A program made the translations under genes and the position numbers. From a virus, in the IMG/VR virus record IMGVR_UViG_3300025674_000237, positions 1 through 30,358 of that record: a stretch of DNA of 30,358 nucleotides; one strand, 5' to 3'. The notes beneath the pieces are model-generated. The model was given only the letters and a program-made list of their open reading frames with translations. It searched no databases and was not told where the DNA came from. Of the stretch, positions 6,250 through 13,432 are shown piece by piece; position 1 is the stretch's first letter, and every line of letters begins with the position of its first letter.

Positions 6250-6384
6250 ATGGATTACTTAGTAAACGAATACGAAAGTTATTTAGAAAGCATCGGAGAC
6301 ACCGATGAACCCTGCCCGACTTGTGGGCTACCAACAGACAAAGACTTCTGTTCAGGACAATGCTTTGAGGCATATTTAATTTAA
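6250..6384 (+). CDS. Tiny zinc-finger-like protein (44 aa)
   Basis: ATG 6250 follows an A-rich leader (AAAACAAACAAT). The 44-aa product is acidic in its first half and has four cysteines in the second, C-P-T-C (22-25) and C-S-G-Q-C (34-38). This gives a CxxC...CxxxC arrangement suited to one zinc ion. It might be a small adaptor that binds a host protein or nucleic acid. There is no family match by eye. Confidence 0.5.
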   Translation: MDYLVNEYESYLESIGDTDEPCPTCGLPTDKDFCSGQCFEAYLI

Positions 6385-6394
6385 AACAACAATT

Positions 6395-6562
6395 ATGAAA
6401 ATTCAAGAAACAACCGAGTACAGGATAGTTAAACAACTAACTGCACAAGAAAACAAGAACGCAATTAAGAAAGCACTATGGCAAGTTCCTTTTGCGATGG
6501 CTTTTATGTACGCATCAATGTGGGGCGTTATGTATTTAATTTCTTATTTATGGAAACTGTAA
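6395..6562 (+). CDS. Small tail-anchored-like membrane protein (55 aa)
   Basis: ATG 6395 is preceded by AAAACAACAATT, a close variant of the shared leader. The N-terminal half (about 30 residues) is charged and soluble. The C-terminal half is one membrane helix rich in Met, Trp and Tyr. It overlaps the next start by 13 bases. It might be an early membrane effector. Not recognised. Confidence 0.5.
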   Translation: MKIQETTEYRIVKQLTAQENKNAIKKALWQVPFAMAFMYASMWGVMYLISYLWKL

Positions 6563-6813
6563 CACTAGAACGAATGAACTTAGACCACAAAATAAGAGAC
6601 AAAGTAATGTCTAATTGTTTTGATAAAGGTTTCTATGTTATACAAGTTCCTATGGGGCGTGGATGGTCTAAGAAGCCTTACCCTGTTCAATTGCAAATGG
6701 ATTTACAAGGTCAATTAAAGATGGGTGAAGATTCGTATGAACAAAACAGCGAAAAATTAAGTTTAAAAATAAATGAAATGTATTTGTATATGTGGAAAAA
6801 TTTTGTAAATTAG
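6550..6813 (+). CDS. Small protein, unknown function (87 aa)
   Basis: The best start is ATG 6550, which overlaps the previous stop. An upstream in-frame ATG at 6478 would run through that gene in another frame. The 87-aa product has an N-terminal helical part (LERMNLDHKIRDKVMSNCFD), then a beta-like region with Gly and Pro (VPMGRGWSKKPYPVQLQMDL) and a helical end. It is the last gene of the small cluster, before a strong terminator. Not recognised. Confidence 0.5.
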   Translation: METVTLERMNLDHKIRDKVMSNCFDKGFYVIQVPMGRGWSKKPYPVQLQMDLQGQLKMGEDSYEQNSEKLSLKINEMYLYMWKNFVN

Positions 6814-6860
6814 TAAAAGATTTACATTTTTCATTTTTATTTTGTTTAGTTAGTAATGCG

Positions 6861-6890
6861 AAAGAGGGTATCAGAAATGATACCTTTTTT
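6861..6890 (+). terminator. Strong intrinsic terminator before the tail module
   Basis: GGTATCA (6867-6873) and TGATACC (6878-6884) form a perfect 7-bp stem closed by a GAAA tetraloop, followed by six T. Flanking A and T bases can extend the stem. It separates the early or middle small genes from the late tail genes, which start with their own TATTGTT element at 6917. Confidence 0.85.
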
Positions 6891-6916
6891 CATTTTATAC
6901 ATATTCTGTATTTATT

Positions 6917-6928
6917 TATTGTTATAAT
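6917..6928 (+). promoter_or_regulatory. TATTGTT element, 5 bases before ATG (tail module)
   Basis: TATTGTT at 6917-6923 is followed by five bases (ATAAT) and the ATG at 6929. The same core and spacing recur before the genes at 15063, 16775, 17639 and 19908. Here the last core base is T instead of A. It sits directly after a strong terminator, where a promoter is needed. See the finding on the late element. Confidence 0.5.
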
Positions 6929-7591
6929 ATGAAAGTTGATATATTAGTTCCAAGCAGTTTATCTGATATAACGTTAGAACAATACCAAAAGTTTGCGAAG
7001 ATTAATACGGAAGAAAACAGAGACAGTAGTTTCTTAATGCACAAGACCGTTGAGGTGTTTTGTAACTTAGAATTAAAGGATATTGCAAAGATTAAGTTTA
7101 GCTACGTTAAAGACATTCTAAACGATATAAACAGCTTGTTTGAAGCAAATCAAGAATTAATACCAACCTTTAAAATGGGCGGTATTGAGTACGGGTTTAT
7201 ACCTGTATTAGATGATATGAGTTTAGGTGAGTATATAGACCTAGACGAAAACTTCTCCGATTGGGAAACGATGCACAAGGCAATGGCAGTTCTTTATAGA
7301 CCTATTACATTAAAGAAAGGTACAAGGTATCAAATAGAAGAATACAGTGGTATTGATAAGTCGGAACAAATGAAGAAGATACCATTAGATGTCGTTATGG
7401 GGTGTATGGTTTTTTTTTATCGTTTAAACAACGAGTTGCTGAAAACTACCCTGAACTATTTGGAGAATCAGTTGGGCAAGGAAATGACTACTCAACAGCT
7501 TCAACATTTGGAAAAAAATGGGGATGGTATCAAAGCATCTATGGAATCGCTAAGGGAGATGTTACCAAGTTTGAAAATATCACTAAATTAG
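6929..7591 (+). CDS. Tail assembly chaperone, upstream frame (lambda G-like role)
   Basis: This 220-aa protein starts right after the TATTGTT element and opens the tail module. I recall this family (N-terminal ILVPSSLSDITLEQYQ, C-terminal LNYLENQLGKEMTTQQLQ) in Bacteroidota phages. A second, -1 frame opens within it and encodes a different plausible C-terminus, with a run of nine T at 7410-7418 at the crossing point. This is the layout of lambda G/GT tail chaperones, which keep the tape measure soluble and recruit tail-tube subunits. The unshifted product has about 60 residues after the slip site. Unusually, the tape measure is almost 6 kb downstream. Confidence 0.7.
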   Translation: MKVDILVPSSLSDITLEQYQKFAKINTEENRDSSFLMHKTVEVFCNLELKDIAKIKFSYVKDILNDINSLFEANQELIPTFKMGGIEYGFIPVLDDMSLGEYIDLDENFSDWETMHKAMAVLYRPITLKKGTRYQIEEYSGIDKSEQMKKIPLDVVMGCMVFFYRLNNELLKTTLNYLENQLGKEMTTQQLQHLEKNGDGIKASMESLREMLPSLKISLN

Positions 7592-7677
7592 GAATGCACG
7601 AGTGCCTATTGTATTTGGCATTTGAAAAGGAAAAAATAGAATTAGAAAGACAACAAATTAAAAGACACCAAAGATGA
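7402..7677 (+). CDS. Tail assembly chaperone, frameshift extension (lambda T-like role)
   Basis: This frame has no good start of its own (it opens with GTG at 7402, just before the slip site) and overlaps the upstream chaperone for about 190 bases. It is best read as the C-terminal extension made by -1 slippage at 7410-7418. The residues after the shift (FGKKWGWYQSIYGIAKGD, later LYLAFEKEKIELE) resemble the conserved GWY..IY.LA.GD....E...L....L.YL..EK pattern of phage chaperone extensions. The fusion would be about 250 aa. It ends in an ATGA overlap with the next gene. Confidence 0.65.
   Translation: MYGFFLSFKQRVAENYPELFGESVGQGNDYSTASTFGKKWGWYQSIYGIAKGDVTKFENITKLGMHECLLYLAFEKEKIELERQQIKRHQR
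7410..7418 (+). other. Probable -1 frameshift site (T9 run)
   Basis: Nine consecutive T span the zero-frame codons GTT TTT TTT TAT. This satisfies the X XXY YYZ rule for -1 ribosomal slippage (T TTT TTT), after which reading continues TTA TCG TTT AAA in the downstream frame. A run of nine T can also cause RNA polymerase slippage. No obvious stable hairpin was seen just downstream by eye. A sequencing length error is the alternative, but both frames encode plausible C-termini. Confidence 0.65.
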
Positions 7678-8129
7678 CAGGTTTCTACAATGTAACAGAT
7701 AAGATAAAGGACACGCTAAGTGCAGAGCCATTTGTAAACACGGTTACTTATGGAAGTCTTGATGACGTGGATTTAAACAAACAAACTATATTTCCTTTGT
7801 CTCACATCATTGTGAACAATTGTAATGTAGCAAACAATACGCTTACATTTAATATTAGCGTTCTTGCAATGGATGTGGTAGATGAATCGAAAGAAGAAAC
7901 AGAAGATGATTTTGTAGGAAACGATAACGAGCAAGACGTACTTAATACACAATTAGCAATACTAAATAGGCTAATATCAATCTTACAAAGAGGTGATGTA
8001 TATACAGACAAGTATCAAGTAATTGGTGCAGTAGGTTGTGAGCCATTTGTAGATAGATTTGAAAACAAGTTAGCGGGATGGGTAGCTACTTTTGATGTAG
8101 TAGTAGAAAACGATATGACTATATGTTAA
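7674..8129 (+). CDS. Tail terminator / tail-completion-like protein
   Basis: This 151-aa protein sits between the chaperone pair and a gp10-like gene, overlapping both by a few bases. It is an alpha/beta protein with an acidic central loop (DESKEETEDDF) and a C-terminal strand pattern (WVATFDVVVEND), consistent with tail-terminator (gpU/gp17-like) rings that cap the tail tube. Sequence similarity to such proteins is weak by eye. The call rests on size, strand pattern and context, and on recalling the family in flavobacterial phages as a structural gene. Confidence 0.5.
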   Translation: MTGFYNVTDKIKDTLSAEPFVNTVTYGSLDDVDLNKQTIFPLSHIIVNNCNVANNTLTFNISVLAMDVVDESKEETEDDFVGNDNEQDVLNTQLAILNRLISILQRGDVYTDKYQVIGAVGCEPFVDRFENKLAGWVATFDVVVENDMTIC

Positions 8130-8629
8130 CAAAAGGATATACATATCAAGTGCTAAACAACTTTAAGAAGTTTGTTGTTCAACAATCACGTAGTAGATTA
8201 AGCAAGGGTAAAAAAAACGTAAATGGTAAACTATATAAAAGTATTGATGGAGAGGTTAAAGTTAATCCTAATAGTTTTAGTTTATCTTTTAGTATGGAAG
8301 ATTATGGGGTGTATCAGGACAAAGGTGTAAGCGGTACAAAGAAGAAGTACAACACACCATTTAGTTACACCTCTAAAAGACCACCACGCAAAACACTAGA
8401 AGAATGGATAAGCAAACGAAGATTCCAATTTAGAGATAAGAAAGGAAAGTTTTTGTCTTATCAAAGTATGTCGTTTTTGATACAAAGAAGCATATTTGAG
8501 AAAGGTATAAAACCGAGTTTGTTTTTTACAAAGCCATTTGAACAAGGGTTTAAAAAGTTACCCGATGAAATTATAGAAGCATACGGTTTAGACATAGAAG
8601 AATTATTAGAATTTACACTTAAAAAATGA
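8123..8629 (+). CDS. HK97 gp10-like neck / head-tail joining protein
   Basis: A 168-aa basic protein. The segment MEDYGVYQDKGVSGTKKKY, with a central DKG loop, resembles the HK97 gp10 family, in which an E/D-Y-G/A...xxG motif lies between strands. It is followed by a Lys/Arg-rich loop and a helical C-terminus. Such proteins form a ring at the head-tail interface. It pairs with the terminator-like gene just upstream, a common neighbourhood in siphoviruses. Confidence 0.55.
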   Translation: MLTKGYTYQVLNNFKKFVVQQSRSRLSKGKKNVNGKLYKSIDGEVKVNPNSFSLSFSMEDYGVYQDKGVSGTKKKYNTPFSYTSKRPPRKTLEEWISKRRFQFRDKKGKFLSYQSMSFLIQRSIFEKGIKPSLFFTKPFEQGFKKLPDEIIEAYGLDIEELLEFTLKK

Positions 8630-10125
8630 GTACAAAAATAAACGCACGTAGTCCATTCTTTTTAGAGTTTGTAGAACCTACACCTGCTTTAGGCGCATAC
8701 GACTGTAATACAGCAGACTTACAAAACTTCGCAGTATCAAGTGCAGGTCTTATAACAGTTCCTTCGCCTAGACACGGTACAATAATTGACCAAACAGACA
8801 CAAGTTTTGCAGAAAACACCACAGGTAGTCCTATAAGTAGAACCGTATCATATACATTACAGATACCAAGCGGATATACTAACGCTTCAGATGGTACTTT
8901 TATTTGTAGTGTTACAGCAGACCAACCAAGTCAAACAGCCCAAGAAGACCCTGCACAAAACACTAATTGTCCAACCTTTTCAGGTACAATACCAAATGTT
9001 ACAAATAGCACTAGTACCACAATAGATTTAACAACTTACTTTACCGCAGGAAGTGGTGCAGCTATAAGTAGTTATTCAGTCAATAGACAAGGAGATGCAG
9101 GAATATCGCATAGCGTTTCAGGAGACACGCTTACAATAAGTAGTAATGTAAACTGTTTGAGTGCCACGTTTAGAGTAGTTGCAAAAAATGCAAATGATAC
9201 TTGTACTGATGTATCAAACGCTTTTACATTTAGTACACCTTGTACAGAAGCATACGATTGTGATACAGCAGGTTTAATTAACCCTACAACGGGAGGAATA
9301 GACCAAGACGGTACTTTACACTTATCGCAAATTTTAATAAGCGGAGGTATCAAAGAAATAAGATACAATAGTAGTGCTTTAACGTTGCCTTATAACGTAG
9401 GTGCTAATACAGGAGGAAGCCCTGTAACAAAAACAATAACATACGAAATATATATACCACAGGGATATAGCAATTATTCAGTAGGTGCTACTATTAACTG
9501 TAACGTAGATTATAGTCAAACAAATGATACGGGATTACCTACTTTTGGTTGTGATGATGCAAAGCCTTTTCAGGGAGGGTTTATAAGTCCAAGCGGTAAT
9601 ATAGCACCACCGACAATATCACACGGTACGTTAGTTAGTTGGACACCACAACAATTTGACCCTGTTAGTACTGATACAGCAAGAATTATTTATTTAACCA
9701 TTCAGCCACCTGCGACAGGTTATAGTAATTCAGGAGGTGCAAACATTGGACCTTGTGAGTTTAACACCACACAACCACCTGACGATAACCCTTGTGGAAC
9801 AGGAATAAACGTATATATAACCCAAAATGGTCAATCTACTTCTGATGGATTTTGTGGACTAACTCACGAGACTAGAGTACAACTTGTAGGAGCAGGTATA
9901 TCATTTTCTAATCTTTCTGATTGGGTTGGAAAAATACTATGTTTTAATGGTAGTCCATTTGCAGGTGGTCAAAAGTGGTTCGGTGTTAGCGACTCAATAA
10001 CAGGCTTAGTGGGTAACATAGGTGCAACATTTAACGTTATACGAATTGATGACTTTGGTGTTGTTCAACAAGTGGCACAAGATAATTGTACGGTTTCAAG
10101 TGAAGGGGATTTTACACTTATATAA
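8626..10125 (+). CDS. Large repeat-bearing tail protein with Ig-like domain
   Basis: This 499-aa Ser/Thr/Asn-rich protein is mainly beta structure. Three related blocks are visible at about 24-95, 209-292 and 309-377. Blocks 1 and 2 begin with AYDC and share TxSYTLQIPSGYTN-like and ITYEIYIPQGYSN-like strands with a CxV end. Block 3 has IIYLTIQPPATGYSN. Between blocks 1 and 2 (about 112-206) is a segment like a bacterial Ig/cadherin-like domain. The C-terminal 110 residues form a separate Cys-containing domain. It is probably a surface-exposed tail or baseplate adhesin involved in carbohydrate binding. There is no signal peptide. Regularly placed cysteines are unusual for a protein assembled in the cytoplasm. 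Confidence 0.55.
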   Translation: MSTKINARSPFFLEFVEPTPALGAYDCNTADLQNFAVSSAGLITVPSPRHGTIIDQTDTSFAENTTGSPISRTVSYTLQIPSGYTNASDGTFICSVTADQPSQTAQEDPAQNTNCPTFSGTIPNVTNSTSTTIDLTTYFTAGSGAAISSYSVNRQGDAGISHSVSGDTLTISSNVNCLSATFRVVAKNANDTCTDVSNAFTFSTPCTEAYDCDTAGLINPTTGGIDQDGTLHLSQILISGGIKEIRYNSSALTLPYNVGANTGGSPVTKTITYEIYIPQGYSNYSVGATINCNVDYSQTNDTGLPTFGCDDAKPFQGGFISPSGNIAPPTISHGTLVSWTPQQFDPVSTDTARIIYLTIQPPATGYSNSGGANIGPCEFNTTQPPDDNPCGTGINVYITQNGQSTSDGFCGLTHETRVQLVGAGISFSNLSDWVGKILCFNGSPFAGGQKWFGVSDSITGLVGNIGATFNVIRIDDFGVVQQVAQDNCTVSSEGDFTLI

Positions 10126-10134
10126 AAAAAAGAT

Positions 10135-11124
10135 ATGGCATTACAAAAAGTAGATTTAGAAATATATATATATACGGGTACAGTAGGCTCATATAGTAAT
10201 GGAGATTTAAAATACACATTATCTAAGGATAGAATATCTATTCAAAGTAATATTGTTCTTGAAGTAGCGCAGTTGGTTCGTGATTACCTAGATGTAACAT
10301 TTAACGATGATTACAATAGCACGACCATTTGGGTAACAATTGTAGCAAGACACTTTGAAGAAGCAACGGGTGTTTTATACGAAAGCGAATCAACTACTAT
10401 AACAAACTATTTAGCATTTGACGGATTTGGAGAATTTGAGGATGATATAAATCCGCAGTTATCTACTAATGCACTTTTAACGACAAATAATATATACCTA
10501 CCCGAAAGCACTGAAGGTAAGTTACCAATATTTGCAGAGGGTGTTGGTAAGGTTACAATAGATAGCGTTGATACAGAAATAATAGACAACGGAAATAGCA
10601 ACCAAAAAATACAGTATATTACTATTCCTGCTGACAGTTCCACAATACAAGTTTACGATACAGATGATGCTACGCTTCTAAAGACGATTACGGTAAACAA
10701 TATATGTGAGCCTAAATTTACACCCTATAAGGTGACGTTTGTAAATAAATACGGGGCTTATCAAGATTTATATTTCTTTAAAAAGACAACGGAAAGTTTT
10801 AACGTTGAAGATGAAATATACAAGCGTAATAATATCAATGCAGCAGCAGTAGATTATAACACCTACGACGGTCAAAGACAAAGATATAATGTAAACGCTG
10901 TTACATCAATATCACTTAATACAGGATTTGTTAAGGAAGACTTTAATAGTGCAATAGAAGAACTTTTCTTATCAGAGAACGCTTGGATAAGGTGGAATGG
11001 ACAAACACTACCTATTATTCCTAAAAGCAAATCTATGACCTTTAAAACAAGTTTAAACGACAAGCTAATAAATCACACGGTAGGATTCGATTTTGCATTT
11101 AACAAGATAAACAATGTACGCTAA
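10135..11124 (+). CDS. Tail/baseplate structural protein (flavophage family)
   Basis: This 329-aa protein lies 9 bases after the repeat protein and overlaps the next gene at its stop. I recall the C-terminal block in flavobacterial phage proteins: FVNKYGAYQDLYFFKKTTES, then a NVNAVTSISLNTGFV segment and a DKLINHTVGFDFAFNKINN ending. The N-terminal half is beta-rich. A position just before the 720-aa baseplate-like protein and the tape measure suggests a distal tail or hub role. The exact function is unassigned. Confidence 0.6.
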   Translation: MALQKVDLEIYIYTGTVGSYSNGDLKYTLSKDRISIQSNIVLEVAQLVRDYLDVTFNDDYNSTTIWVTIVARHFEEATGVLYESESTTITNYLAFDGFGEFEDDINPQLSTNALLTTNNIYLPESTEGKLPIFAEGVGKVTIDSVDTEIIDNGNSNQKIQYITIPADSSTIQVYDTDDATLLKTITVNNICEPKFTPYKVTFVNKYGAYQDLYFFKKTTESFNVEDEIYKRNNINAAAVDYNTYDGQRQRYNVNAVTSISLNTGFVKEDFNSAIEELFLSENAWIRWNGQTLPIIPKSKSMTFKTSLNDKLINHTVGFDFAFNKINNVR

Positions 11125-13286
11125 TGTTAGAGCTACAATTATACATAGAAGGCGAACAAGTAGAGTTGCACGACAACGAAAGTATTACCTTAACACAAAC
11201 GTTACAAAACGTAAAGGATATACAAAAGATATTTACCGACTTTACGCAAACGTTTAATGTACCTGCATCTAAAACAAACAACAAGATATTTAAGCACTTT
11301 TACAATGCTGACATAGTAGGATTTGATGCAAGAAACAAAAAGGATTCTGAACTGCTAATTAACTACAAACCATTTAAGAAAGGTAAGGTTAAATTAGAGG
11401 GGGTGCAAATGTCAAACAATCAGCCTGTAAATTATAGGCTTACTTTTTTCGGAAAAGCGGTAAATTTAAAAGATGTAATAGGTGAAGATAAGTTAGACAA
11501 CCTTTCTTTGCTAACTGAATTTAATATTCAGTACGATGCTCAATCTATAATAAATCTGATGCAATCCGCAAGAACCATTTTCACAAATGGGGAAATATTT
11601 ACGGGCGCAATATTAGTACCATTAATTACACACACACAAAGGTTGTATTACAATAGTGCAGAAGATGAAGCACTTTCAGGAAACTTACACAATGGAAGTA
11701 CAGCAAAAGGTGTTTACTATGAAGAACTAAAACCTGCATTAAGGGTTTACGCTATTATTAGAGCAATAGAAAGAGAGTACAACCTTAAATTTAGTGATGA
11801 CTTCTTTAATAAAACAAACGAAACGTTTTATAATTTATATATGTGGATGCACCGCAAGAAAGGTGGCATATTAGAAGAAAACGAAACTAAAAGAGAAGTA
11901 CAGTTTAACAACTTTTCAAATATAACCTTTTCGCATAGAAGAGCAGCGGAAACATTTACAAGATTCGGATTTAAAAACATCAACCACGATAATAGAGTAG
12001 AAAGAAGAATCAACGTAAAAATAGATGTAGCTTCAACCGTAAACTATGACTTTATAATTAAAAAGAATGGTGAAACGTATTTTAGAGAAGATGGCAATAC
12101 AGGTTCAAAGTCTTTTGTAGGGTTTAGTAATGACTTTGTTTTTGAAAGCGGAACAGACCATTACACCGTTCACTTACTAACAGAAGATAGTGCAACCTTT
12201 TCGGCAACACTTCAAATTAAACACACTAGAATAAGTTATGCTCTTGGTATTAAGATAACTAATTCAGACCAAGCACAAGCTACTGCAAGTTTAACAACGG
12301 GAACAGATATACAAATTATTACAACAAGTCAAGTTCCTGAAATAAAAGTAATGGACTTCCTTACAGGGTTATTTAAGATGTTTAACCTTACAGCATATCA
12401 AGAAGAAGATACAATAATAGTAAGAACGTTAGATAGCTTTTATGATAGCAGTACACAATCATATGATATAACAAAGTACTTAGATAAAACAACTAGCGAA
12501 GTAAACGCTATTATGCCTTATAGCGAAATTACATTAGAGTACAAAGGTTCGGACAGTTTCTTTGCAAAAAAGCACAAAGAACTAAACAACCTTGAATGGG
12601 GTACTTCACACTTTGACAATAAAGGTATTTATGAAGGTAGTACATATAAAATCACACTACCATTTGAGCATCACAAGTTTGAGAGGTTACTAGATGCGGG
12701 AGACAATAATGCAAACACTTCAGCGCAATGGGGTTGGTCAGTAGATGACAAACAAGACTCTTATTTAGGAAAACCATTGTTGTTTTATCCGCATTTAATT
12801 TCAGGAGGAACACCAATATCTGTTAGAAAAACTGCATCTACCAAAGAAGCAACTTCAAGTTATCATATACCTAGCAATTCAGTCGACCCAATTTCAGAAT
12901 CACAAAGTATAAACTTTAATGCTGAACTAAACGAATATACGGGTAAGATATTTAAAGACAGTTTGTTTAATACGTTTTATAAAAAATACATTGTAGATAC
13001 TTTTAATATAAATAGACGATTAAGCAAGTTTAAGGCTTATTTACCATTAAAGGTAATACTCAATCTAAAGTTACAGGATAAGATAGTAGTATTTAACAAC
13101 TTGTATAAGATAAACAGTTTAAAGACAAACTTTGAAACAGGGTTAAGTGATTTGGAACTAATCAATGAAGTTTCTGATTTCGATATTCCTGTAAATGATA
13201 CAGACCTTGCTAGGTCAGTTAATACAGATTTTGTAACAGCAGATATTACAACTATAACAGCTGATACAGGCACATTAAGTATATAA
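11124..13286 (+). CDS. Large tail/baseplate protein, possibly tail-associated hub
   Basis: The largest product of the window (720 aa) starts at the stop of the previous gene. I recognise its N-terminus from flavophage structural proteins (SITLTQTLQNVKD..K.FTDFTQTFNVPASK, then NNKIFKHFYN), where Dit/Tal-like or hub functions are suspected. The middle holds helical and beta segments. Residues around 600-680 (KFKAYLPLKVILNLKLQDKI) suggest a domain akin to gp27/Tal-type hub proteins, which also end in a strand-rich region before a Ser/Thr-rich tail. The short tail (DLARSVNTDFVTADITTI) may attach to a fibre. Confidence 0.6.
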   Translation: MLELQLYIEGEQVELHDNESITLTQTLQNVKDIQKIFTDFTQTFNVPASKTNNKIFKHFYNADIVGFDARNKKDSELLINYKPFKKGKVKLEGVQMSNNQPVNYRLTFFGKAVNLKDVIGEDKLDNLSLLTEFNIQYDAQSIINLMQSARTIFTNGEIFTGAILVPLITHTQRLYYNSAEDEALSGNLHNGSTAKGVYYEELKPALRVYAIIRAIEREYNLKFSDDFFNKTNETFYNLYMWMHRKKGGILEENETKREVQFNNFSNITFSHRRAAETFTRFGFKNINHDNRVERRINVKIDVASTVNYDFIIKKNGETYFREDGNTGSKSFVGFSNDFVFESGTDHYTVHLLTEDSATFSATLQIKHTRISYALGIKITNSDQAQATASLTTGTDIQIITTSQVPEIKVMDFLTGLFKMFNLTAYQEEDTIIVRTLDSFYDSSTQSYDITKYLDKTTSEVNAIMPYSEITLEYKGSDSFFAKKHKELNNLEWGTSHFDNKGIYEGSTYKITLPFEHHKFERLLDAGDNNANTSAQWGWSVDDKQDSYLGKPLLFYPHLISGGTPISVRKTASTKEATSSYHIPSNSVDPISESQSINFNAELNEYTGKIFKDSLFNTFYKKYIVDTFNINRRLSKFKAYLPLKVILNLKLQDKIVVFNNLYKINSLKTNFETGLSDLELINEVSDFDIPVNDTDLARSVNTDFVTADITTITADTGTLSI

Positions 13287-13432
13287 TGATAGAAAATATT
13301 ATAGAAATGCTAGAAATAGCAAAAAGGGAAAAAGAAATAGGACAACACGCACATATTGCGTTAGGTAAAAATAAATATCCCGAATCAGTAAAAGAAGCGT
13401 ACAAACAATTTAAAATAGAGTTATGTCGATAA
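13286..13432 (+). CDS. Small helical protein before tape measure (48 aa)
   Basis: ATG 13286 overlaps the stop of the 720-aa gene, and the end overlaps the tape-measure start by 10 bases. This makes the three genes a coupled set. The 48-aa product is helical and charged, with two His (GQHAHIALGKNKYPESVKEA). Both overlaps support translation. Function is unknown; a small tape-measure partner is possible. Confidence 0.5.
   Translation: MIENIIEMLEIAKREKEIGQHAHIALGKNKYPESVKEAYKQFKIELCR

Noticed and set aside
7410-7418. T9 run as a simple sequencing error
   Set aside because: A wrong count could fake a frameshift, but both overlapping frames downstream read like real chaperone ends, which fits programmed slippage better. 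It remains a stated alternative.
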